Shown piece after piece: positions 1-4,590 of a DNA stretch of 7,096 nt. A model generated the notes under the pieces. That model was not told the origin of the DNA, did not search any database, and saw nothing but the letters and a program-made list of their open reading frames with translations. The stretch comes from Omnitrophica bacterium RIFCSPLOWO2_01_FULL_45_10 (GTDB lineage: Bacteria > Omnitrophota > Gorgyraeia > 2-01-FULL-45-10), in contig MHFL01000051.1 of assembly GCA_001804165.1 (NCBI GenBank), positions 9,757 through 16,852 of the forward strand. The letters are read 5' to 3'. A program made the translations under genes and the position numbers. Every line of letters begins with the position of its first letter. Position 1 is the first letter of the stretch.

Positions 1-367
1 GTATCGCCTTCCTCGTGTTCCTGCCCTTTATCCCATCGATTTTGCCCGTATAGAATCCGGCGCTCTTTAACGAGACCTGAATCTCCTTAACGCGCTCTTC
101 GCCCTTACCGCCCCTTGAGCGAACGCCGATATTTGTCCTCGGCCTTCTTTCGGTTTTCAACTGCTCTACTTTCTCGGTCTGTTCACTCACTACCCGCTCC
201 TGCTCCATCTGTCGGGTCTCGACGCCCTCCACCCTCGACTCAAGTGTATCTACACGCGTCTTTATTCCCGTTACTTCCTCTCTTAATTTCTTGGGCGCGG
301 TCCCACAGCCCGCTACCGCTAATATTAAACATATAATTGCGATAGGCCATACAATTTTTATTTTCAT
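1..367 (-). CDS. Lipoprotein with coiled-coil stalk and peptidoglycan-binding domain (partial, C-terminus outside window)
   Basis: The frame is open from ATG at 367 to position 1, giving 122 complete codons, so the C-terminus is missing. The protein starts MKIKIV, followed by a hydrophobic segment and the lipobox L-A-V-A-G-C with Cys21, a signal peptidase II lipoprotein signal. Residues about 28-73 are highly charged with spaced hydrophobics, probably a short coiled coil like the stalk of Lpp-type proteins. From about residue 90 the sequence EERVKEIQVSLKSAGFYTGK, then IDG and the G-x-x-T-x-x-A pattern, matches the start of a PG_binding_1 domain. It is probably membrane-anchored and contacts the cell wall. 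A weak Shine-Dalgarno (AAAGG) lies 8 bases upstream, and a good promoter lies at 414-441. What follows the wall-binding motif cannot be seen; a catalytic domain is possible. Confidence 0.85.
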   Translation of the reverse strand, partial: MKIKIVWPIAIICLILAVAGCGTAPKKLREEVTGIKTRVDTLESRVEGVETRQMEQERVVSEQTEKVEQLKTERRPRTNIGVRSRGGKGEERVKEIQVSLKSAGFYTGKIDGIKGRNTRKAI

Positions 368-413
368 AACGCCGCCTTTCTATGATTAATTTTTTAACAT
401 GCCGATTAAGAAA

Positions 414-441
414 ATTATATATCTTGTCAAAAAAAATGCAA
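414..441 (-). promoter_or_regulatory. Sigma70-type promoter for the lipoprotein gene
   Basis: On the minus strand a TTGCAT box (441-436) and a perfect TATAAT (419-414) are separated by 16 bases. Transcription would start near 407, giving a leader of about 40 bases before the ATG at 367. It lies just past the stop codon of the LsrF-like gene, so the lipoprotein can be transcribed independently of that gene cluster. The call rests on box match and spacing only. Confidence 0.5.
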
Positions 442-445
442 GATA
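420..445. repeat. Inverted repeat TATCTTG-N12-CAAGATA overlapping the lipoprotein promoter
   Basis: Two perfect 7-base arms (420-426 and 439-445) flank a 12-base A-rich centre. The right arm covers most of the -35 box and the left arm abuts the -10 box of the predicted lipoprotein promoter. This is the geometry of an operator for a dimeric repressor. It could instead be a weak hairpin at the end of the upstream transcript, but there is no GC-rich stem or clean T tract on the minus strand, so it is not a convincing terminator. Confidence 0.35.
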
Positions 446-449
446 AAAC

Positions 450-1238
450 TTAAGTTTTCAATTTTTTCAATAATTTCACCGCTTCTTCGACTGATGCGTT
501 TTCATGCACTATCTTGCGGATGGCTTTTATCATTCCTACAGCGTTTGGTGACTGCCAAATATTTCTGCCCATGTCTACGCCTTTTGCGCCTTTTTTTATG
601 GCGCTTTTGGCAAGTCTCAATGCGTCATGTTCGGTTTTAAGTTTCGGACCGCCCGCTATCACAAGCGGCACGGGGCACCCCTTCACAACTTTTTCGAATT
701 CCTCACAGTAATATGTCTTTACCGCCTGAGCGCCCAATTCCGCGGCGATTCGACAACATAATGCCAGATATCGCGTGTCGCGTTTCTCAAGTTCCTTTCC
801 GACAGCCGTGACGGCCAGGACAGGGATGCCGTATCTCTGCCCCTCATCTACGAGTTTGCCAAGCGCGATAAGTGTCTTATGCTCATGTTCCGTACCCACG
901 TATATCGAAAAGGCGATTGCGGACGCGTTCAACCGTATTGCCTCTTCCATTGAAGTCTGAATGTCCTCATTGGAAAGCGCCGGGCCTACGATGCTGTTTC
1001 CTCCTGATACCCTCAATATAATCGGTACGGGCAAATTCGCGTCTACGCAATTTCTTAAAATCCCCCGTGTCAGCATGAGCGCATCCGTAAAGGGGATGAG
1101 CGGCTTTATTGTCTTTGCCGGTTCTTCAAGTTTTGTGAGGGGCCCTAAAAAATATCCGTGATCGATCGCGAGCCACACCGCACGTCCCGTTTCAGGACTA
1201 ATCAGTCGGCTCATCCTATTCTTCATTCCCCAATCCAT
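450..1238 (-). CDS. lsrF: LsrF-like DhnA-class aldolase / thiolase
   Basis: The 262-residue protein belongs to the DhnA/LsrF (class I fructose-bisphosphate aldolase) TIM-barrel family. The start DWGMKNRMSRL, then AIDHGYFLGP (residues 24-33), TRGILR (57-62), and KTYY with Lys174, the expected Schiff-base lysine, all closely match E. coli LsrF. The phosphate-binding segments are AGGPK (195-199) and GVDMGRNIWQ (220-229). E. coli LsrF acts on the phosphorylated AI-2 breakdown product. No lsr transporter, kinase or repressor is visible here, and the gene sits 11 bp behind pckG, so a sugar-phosphate aldolase role linked to gluconeogenesis is at least as likely (inference). It begins about 30 residues later than E. 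coli LsrF. The ATG is supported by a perfect GGAGG at the right spacing. Confidence 0.87.
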   Translation of the reverse strand: MDWGMKNRMSRLISPETGRAVWLAIDHGYFLGPLTKLEEPAKTIKPLIPFTDALMLTRGILRNCVDANLPVPIILRVSGGNSIVGPALSNEDIQTSMEEAIRLNASAIAFSIYVGTEHEHKTLIALGKLVDEGQRYGIPVLAVTAVGKELEKRDTRYLALCCRIAAELGAQAVKTYYCEEFEKVVKGCPVPLVIAGGPKLKTEHDALRLAKSAIKKGAKGVDMGRNIWQSPNAVGMIKAIRKIVHENASVEEAVKLLKKLKT

Positions 1239-1243
1239 TATAT

Positions 1244-1248
1244 CCTCC
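1244..1248 (-). promoter_or_regulatory. Ribosome binding site GGAGG of the LsrF-like gene
   Basis: GGAGG on the minus strand ends 5 bases before the ATG at 1238 and overlaps no coding sequence, since pckG stops at 1250-1252. It fixes the short-form start codon of the LsrF-like protein and indicates translation from the pckG transcript. Confidence 0.8.
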
Positions 1249-1249
1249 G

Positions 1250-3016
1250 TTATTTCAACTTTTCTTTCATCTCATTCAATTCCTGCCGCAATTCCTTCGG
1301 CATGCGCTCATCAAACTTATTAAAAAAGTCCTCGATGTCCAAGGTCTCTTGTCGCCAGTCTTTACTATTAATTTCAAATAATTTTTCCATCTCGTTATTA
1401 GCGATATTCAATCCGGTGAGTTCTAAATCTTTTAAATGCGGCATGAACCCTATCCCGGTCTCTTTTGCCTCAACGCGATTGTTGACCCTATCCACTATCC
1501 ACTTCAGGACCCTTATATTCTCCCTGAACCCGGGCCAGATATAATTACCTTCGTCATCGACCCTGAACCAGTTCACTGAAAATATCTTTGGGGGACGCGT
1601 CAACTTCTTTCCTATATTAAGCCAATGCTTAAAATAATCGGCCATGTTGTAGCCGCAGAATGGAAGCATCGCCATAGGGTCGCGCCTTACGACTCCGACT
1701 TCATGAACCGCGGCGGCGGTTGTCTCGGAACCCGTCCTCGAACCCAGGAATACGCCGTTCTGCCAATTGAATGCCTCGACGACTAATGGCTTGACATGCA
1801 TCCTTTTGCCTCCGAAGAGAATGGCGGAAATGGGCACCCCTTTCGGGTTGTCGAATTCATGGGAAAGCGTGGGCGCGTTGTAAATCGAAACCGTGAATCT
1901 TGAGTTGGGATGCGCGGCCTTAATGCCCCGGCCGCTGTCCCAGTGCCTGCCCTGCCAATCGAGCAAATTTTTCGGAGGTGTTCCATCAATGCCTTCCCAC
2001 CACGGCTCATTCTTATCGACATCGAACGCTGTATTTGTAAATAACGTCGGGTAAAACTTTTTTCTCTTCAATGTCTTCATCATGTTTGGATTGGTATTTA
2101 CGGATGTGCCCGGCGCGACGCCAAAAAGCCCCGCCTCAGGATTTATAGCCCACAACCTTCCGTCGGGCCCGATGTTGAGCCACGCGATATCGTCTCCTAT
2201 CGTCCACACCTTATAGCCGGGCAGGCTCGACTCTAACATCGCCAGATTTGTCTTCCCGCAGGCGCTCGGAAGCGCGGCGGTAATGTAGGTAACATCGCCT
2301 TTGGGGTCCTCTATGCCTATTATTACCATATGCTCGGCAAGCCAGCCCTCATTAAATCCAAGCCATGAAGCGATCCTCAAAGAAAAACATTTCTTGCCTA
2401 ATAGGGCGTTTCCGCCATAGCCCGAGCCGATAGACCAGACGAAATGCTCGTCAGGAAAATGCGTTATGAACCGCCTCTCAGGGTTGAGGTCGCCGATCGA
2501 ATGGAGCCCTTTGACGAAATCGTCTCTCTCCCCTATCTTCTCGGTCACCGACTTGCCCATCCGTGTCATTATCCTCATGCTTATCGCGACATAAGCGGTA
2601 TCGGTCAACTGAACGCATGCCTTGGCATACGACGATTCAGGGTGTCCCATCATATAGGGAAGCACGTACATCGTCCTTCCGCGCATACAGCCGTCCGATA
2701 ACTTTGCCAACCTTTCCTTCGCCTCATGGGGACTGATCCAGTTGTTATTTGGCCCTGCTGTCTCTTTATTCGGATGGCACACATATGTAAGATGCTCTGT
2801 GCGGGCCACGTCGGTAGGGTGGCTTCTGCAGAGATATGAATTAGGGAATGTCTTGTGGTTCAGTTCATGGAATACGGGATGGCCGGCGATGCGTTCTTCC
2901 TTCATGCCGCACTCTATCAACTTGTGCGCCTCCTCGTCAGAGCCGTCGCACCAGTATATCTTCTTAGGCTTAGTCAATCTTGCCTGCTCGTCAACCCATT
3001 TCTCAAGTGGCGTCAT
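1250..3016 (-). CDS. pckG: Phosphoenolpyruvate carboxykinase (GTP)
   Basis: The 588-residue protein is a full-length GTP-dependent PEP carboxykinase, which interconverts oxaloacetate + GTP with PEP + CO2 + GDP in the cytosol, the entry step of gluconeogenesis or an anaplerotic step. Visible signatures are RTEHLTYV (72-79), GYGGNALLGKKCF (199-211), and AEHM with His229. The P-loop ALPSACGKTNL (248-258) contains the reactive Cys253, and the kinase-2 motif is IGDDIAWL (273-280). Using the constant 35-residue offset from the rat enzyme, the Mn ligands are Lys209, His229 and Asp276, all present. The C-terminal part has the family's FGGKR and FGSRTGSET-like segments. The start is supported by GAGG four bases upstream and by the normal N-terminal length. 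The dehydrogenase lies 68 bp upstream and the LsrF-like gene 11 bp downstream, so the three probably form one transcript or two linked ones. The ATP-dependent pckA family is excluded by these motifs. Confidence 0.97.
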   Translation of the reverse strand: MTPLEKWVDEQARLTKPKKIYWCDGSDEEAHKLIECGMKEERIAGHPVFHELNHKTFPNSYLCRSHPTDVARTEHLTYVCHPNKETAGPNNNWISPHEAKERLAKLSDGCMRGRTMYVLPYMMGHPESSYAKACVQLTDTAYVAISMRIMTRMGKSVTEKIGERDDFVKGLHSIGDLNPERRFITHFPDEHFVWSIGSGYGGNALLGKKCFSLRIASWLGFNEGWLAEHMVIIGIEDPKGDVTYITAALPSACGKTNLAMLESSLPGYKVWTIGDDIAWLNIGPDGRLWAINPEAGLFGVAPGTSVNTNPNMMKTLKRKKFYPTLFTNTAFDVDKNEPWWEGIDGTPPKNLLDWQGRHWDSGRGIKAAHPNSRFTVSIYNAPTLSHEFDNPKGVPISAILFGGKRMHVKPLVVEAFNWQNGVFLGSRTGSETTAAAVHEVGVVRRDPMAMLPFCGYNMADYFKHWLNIGKKLTRPPKIFSVNWFRVDDEGNYIWPGFRENIRVLKWIVDRVNNRVEAKETGIGFMPHLKDLELTGLNIANNEMEKLFEINSKDWRQETLDIEDFFNKFDERMPKELRQELNEMKEKLK

Positions 3017-3038
3017 TATTCCTCATAATAAAAACTTA

Positions 3039-3080
3039 GGGTTACGGGTAACGGGTTACGTATCTCGTTACCCGTAACCC
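3039..3080. repeat. Perfect 15-bp inverted repeat between the dehydrogenase gene and pckG (possible terminator or attenuator)
   Basis: The arms GGGTTACGGGTAACG (3039-3053) and CGTTACCCGTAACCC (3066-3080) are perfect complements around a 12-base loop. Each arm also contains its own small GTTAC/GTAAC palindrome, so several folds compete. On the minus strand the stem is followed by TAAG and TTTTT, like an intrinsic terminator, and then directly by the pckG ribosome site (GAGG at 3021-3024). There is no room for a promoter between the stem and the pckG start, so a full terminator would silence pckG unless a promoter lies inside the dehydrogenase gene. Attenuation, partial termination, mRNA stabilisation, or a dispersed palindromic repeat are all possible. 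Confidence 0.7.
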
Positions 3081-3084
3081 GATG

Positions 3085-4113
3085 TTATCTACCAGGTTCT
3101 AGTATAACCTTTATCGATTCCCGCGCCTCGCCTACAAGTCTGAATCCTTCCTGAATCTCCGCTAACCCTAAACGATGTGTTATCATATCATAAACATTGA
3201 TTTTTTTCGACCTAATTAATTTGAGCGCCTCGATGTGGTCTTGAGGGCTCCCCGCATATGAACTCATAATCGTCACTTCGTTCCGCCAGAATATATCATT
3301 TATAGAAATAGGGATCTCGGCGCCTTTATCTGTGGCGGCGAAGACGAGGATTGTGCCGCTTCTCTCTACGGATTTCAATCCTTGCTCAATCGCGGATGTT
3401 GCGCCCGCCGAGATTATAACGAAATCGGCCAAGTATCCGCCGTTTAAATCCTTAAAAGTTTCAGGACTATATTCATTCGCTTTTATCGCGTAATCGGTGC
3501 CGAACTTCTGCGCGGCCTTCAATCTGTATTCAACGAGGTCCGTCGCGACGATGCGTTTTGCGCCGTTTAATCTCGCAAGTTGTATGTGAAGCAATCCTGA
3601 AATTCCGCTTCCGATAACGAGAACTGTTTTACCTTTACTGAAGCGCATGAGCCGCTGGCCCCTTATAACGCACGCGAGCGGCTCAATGAATGTCGCCTCT
3701 TCAAAAGATACACTTTTCGGTATCAGGTATGTGCCCTTCTCCACATTTATCTTTGGGATACGCACGTATTCAGAAAATCCGCCCGGATCAAAATTCGTCT
3801 TTCTAAGCATATCGCAGACCGTCTCGTGCCCATCTAAACAAAATCTGCATTCGCCGCAGGGAACATGATGAGAAACAGAGACTCTATCGCCTGCCTTTAA
3901 ACGCCGCACTCCTTTGCCGACCTCGACAATGACGCCGGCAATCTCATGGCCCAAGACAAGCGGCACCCTATTTATGCGATACCATTCCAGGCAATCGGTC
4001 CCGCATATCCCGCTTGCTTCGACCTTCACGAGAAGTTCGCCTTCGCCTATTCTCGGCTTAGGCCTTTCCTCGATCCGAATATCTTTATTGCTGTAATAGA
4101 CCGCGACGCGCAT
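3085..4113 (-). CDS. Zinc-dependent, NAD-type medium-chain alcohol/polyol dehydrogenase
   Basis: The 342-residue protein is a complete MDR-superfamily zinc dehydrogenase of the sorbitol / threonine dehydrogenase type. Its catalytic-zinc ligands are Cys37 (GICGTD), His56-Glu57 (LGHE), and Glu144 in the EPLAC segment. The structural-zinc cysteines are Cys86, Cys89, Cys92 and Cys100. The Rossmann fold shows VIGSGISGL with Gly168, Gly170 and Gly173, and Asp192 at the end of the second strand favours NAD(H) over NADP(H). It should oxidise a secondary alcohol or polyol, or reduce the ketone, in the cytosol; the substrate cannot be read from the sequence. It is the first gene of the minus-strand metabolic cluster. 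No Shine-Dalgarno precedes the ATG, and a TATAAT ends 8 bases before it, so the message may be leaderless. The start fits the family N-terminus (M-x-A-V-Y-Y, then DIRIEE). Confidence 0.93.
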   Translation of the reverse strand: MRVAVYYSNKDIRIEERPKPRIGEGELLVKVEASGICGTDCLEWYRINRVPLVLGHEIAGVIVEVGKGVRRLKAGDRVSVSHHVPCGECRFCLDGHETVCDMLRKTNFDPGGFSEYVRIPKINVEKGTYLIPKSVSFEEATFIEPLACVIRGQRLMRFSKGKTVLVIGSGISGLLHIQLARLNGAKRIVATDLVEYRLKAAQKFGTDYAIKANEYSPETFKDLNGGYLADFVIISAGATSAIEQGLKSVERSGTILVFAATDKGAEIPISINDIFWRNEVTIMSSYAGSPQDHIEALKLIRSKKINVYDMITHRLGLAEIQEGFRLVGEARESIKVILEPGR

Positions 4114-4121
4114 AAGTGCGT

Positions 4122-4148
4122 ATTATATTATCAAATCGTCCCCTTCAA
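4122..4148 (-). promoter_or_regulatory. Promoter of the dehydrogenase gene (probably leaderless)
   Basis: A perfect TATAAT (minus strand, 4127-4122) lies only 8 bases before the ATG at 4113. TTGAAG (4148-4143) is 15 bases upstream and TTGTGT (4153-4148) is 20 bases upstream; neither spacing is ideal. An overlapping GATAAT (4132-4127) is an alternative -10 and would give a short leader of about 7 bases. In every version the leader is too short for a normal Shine-Dalgarno, and none is visible. Confidence 0.5.
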
Positions 4149-4164
4149 CACAATATAAAATTAT

Positions 4165-4193
4165 TTGAAAATACAATCGGTCTGTGGTACAAT
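4165..4193 (+). promoter_or_regulatory. Promoter of the tRNA-Asn gene
   Basis: TTGAAA (4165-4170) and TACAAT (4188-4193) are separated by exactly 17 bases. Transcription would start near 4200, leaving a 5' leader of about 53 bases to be removed by RNase P. The TTGACA at 4224-4229 looks striking but has a TATATT-like box only 9 bases on, so it is not a good promoter by itself. The tRNA and the dehydrogenase are thus divergently transcribed from 4114-4252, which contains no other gene. Confidence 0.55.
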
Positions 4194-4287
4194 TCTCGAC
4201 AGTAGTTGAGTTAAATAAGCTTATTGACATGTTCGCGTTATATTTTTCACACTCCCCTGTAGCTCAGCCGGTAGAGCACGTGGCTGT

Positions 4288-4549
4288 TACGGGTTAGCAG
4301 CCTCCGGCGGAAACGCCGGAGTGGAAAAGCGGGTAAATTCAGGGAAAGCCCAAGCGGTCAACCCTGAGCCAAGTCCGCCGAAGCCTATCTTCACCGAATA
4401 ACATCATGGCAACGGTGGAAAGGTGCAGAGACTAGACACTCGCTGCCTACGTTCTTTCGTCATTGCGAGGAGGCCTAAGACCGACGAAGCAATCTCAAAG
4501 AATATGGCAAAGGTATAGTCCGACTCTCCGAGTAATCGGAGTCAGATCG
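4288..4549 (+). ncRNA. Group I self-splicing intron (IC3-like) in the tRNA-Asn anticodon
   Basis: The intron is 262 nt with no ORF. P1 pairs exon GGCTGT (4282-4287) with the guide GCAGCC (4297-4302), giving the obligatory U-G pair at the 5' splice site. P10 pairs GGTTA (4292-4296) with exon-2 TAACC (4550-4554). The last intron base is G4549. P2 is TCCGGCG/CGCCGGA (4303-4320) with a GAAA loop. P3 is AGCGGGT (4328-4334)/ACTCGCT (4438-4444). P4 is TCAGGG (4339-4344)/CCCTGA (4362-4367). P6 is TCCGCCG (4374-4380)/CGGTGGA (4413-4419). P7 is GACTA (4430-4434)/TAGTC (4516-4520). P8 is TGCCTA (4444-4449)/TATGGCA (4503-4509). P9 is CTCCGA/TCGGAG (4526-4541) with a GTAA loop. The conserved P, Q, R and S elements are near-canonical, such as CAGAGACTAGA and TATAGTCC. 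The core closely resembles the Azoarcus tRNA-Ile intron, and GNRA loops on P2 and P9 match that architecture. Splicing in vivo is inferred. Confidence 0.95.
4452..4502 (+). repeat. Palindromic dispersed-type repeat filling the intron's P8 loop
   Basis: Between the two P8 strands are 53 bases (4450-4502), against about 10 in the Azoarcus intron as I recall it. They fold as an extension: TTCTTT (4452-4457)/AAAGAA (4497-4502), then ATTGC (4462-4466)/GCAAT (4489-4493). An alternative stem is TTCGTC (4456-4461)/GACGAA (4483-4488). The wording CGTCATTGCGAGGAGG ... GACGAAGCAATCTC matches a short imperfect palindrome that recurs in many bacterial genomes, including Deltaproteobacteria and candidate phyla (recollection, not searched). 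No second copy is in this window. Confidence 0.6.
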
Positions 4550-4560
4550 TAACCACGCTG

Positions 4561-4590
4561 TCAGAGGTTCGAGTCCTCTCGGGGGAGCCA
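4561..4590. other. Probable attachment site (attL/attR type) at the tRNA-Asn 3' end
   Basis: These 30 bases are both the tRNA 3' end (last variable-loop bases, T arm, acceptor strand, CCA) and, on the minus strand, the last nine codons (W-L-P-R-E-D-S-N-L) plus stop of the serine recombinase. Integrases that target a tRNA typically lie next to it and leave a restored 3' end. The exact core of the crossover cannot be fixed without the other junction, which lies outside the window. Confidence 0.6.

Larger units (their letters stand above)
4253..4590 (+). tRNA. tRNA-Asn(GUU), interrupted by a group I intron
   Basis: Exon 1 is 4253-4287 and exon 2 is 4550-4590; joined they give a 76-nt tRNA. The acceptor stem TCCCCTG/CGGGGGA has 7 pairs with one U-G. 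The D stem is GCTC/GAGC and the loop contains GG. The anticodon stem is CGTGG/CCACG with the loop CTGTTAA, anticodon GTT. The variable loop has 5 bases, and the T stem is AGAGG/CCTCT with loop TTCGAGT. G73 fits the asparagine discriminator, and CCA is encoded at 4588-4590. The intron lies between positions 35 and 36, inside the anticodon, so no functional tRNA forms without splicing. The last 30 bases are also the antisense of the 3' end of the recombinase gene, marking the integration site. Confidence 0.93.

Noticed and set aside
115..336. Plus-strand open frame of 73 codons
   Set aside because: It is antisense to the lipoprotein, whose lipobox and PG-binding motif are clear; its composition (Ser, Pro, Leu) is typical of a shadow frame.
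1158..1544. Plus-strand open frame of 128 codons
   Set aside because: It runs antisense across the pckG 3' end and the LsrF-like 5' end, with no recognisable motif.
1783..2022. Minus-strand open frame in another frame of pckG
   Set aside because: It lies inside a complete pckG with intact active-site motifs and shows no family features.
2742..3077. Plus-strand open frame of 111 codons covering the inverted repeat
   Set aside because: It is antisense to the pckG N-terminus and runs through the palindrome; there is no ribosome site and no motif.
3946..4158. Plus-strand open frame upstream of the tRNA
   Set aside because: It is antisense to the dehydrogenase N-terminus and overlaps the divergent promoters.
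4224..4244. TTGACA with TATATT as the tRNA promoter
   Set aside because: The spacing is 9 bases; the 17-base TTGAAA/TACAAT pair at 4165-4193 is much better.
4288..4549. Archaeal-type bulge-helix-bulge tRNA intron, or an intron with a homing endonuclease
   Set aside because: The full group I core (P1 with U-G, P3, P4, P6, P7, P8, terminal G) explains it, the neighbouring genes are bacterial, and 262 bases hold no ORF of useful length.
4287..4550. Alternative splice boundary one base to the right (intron 4289-4550)
   Set aside because: It yields the same mature tRNA because T occurs at both sites, but only 4288-4549 gives the U-G pair in P1 and an intron ending in G.
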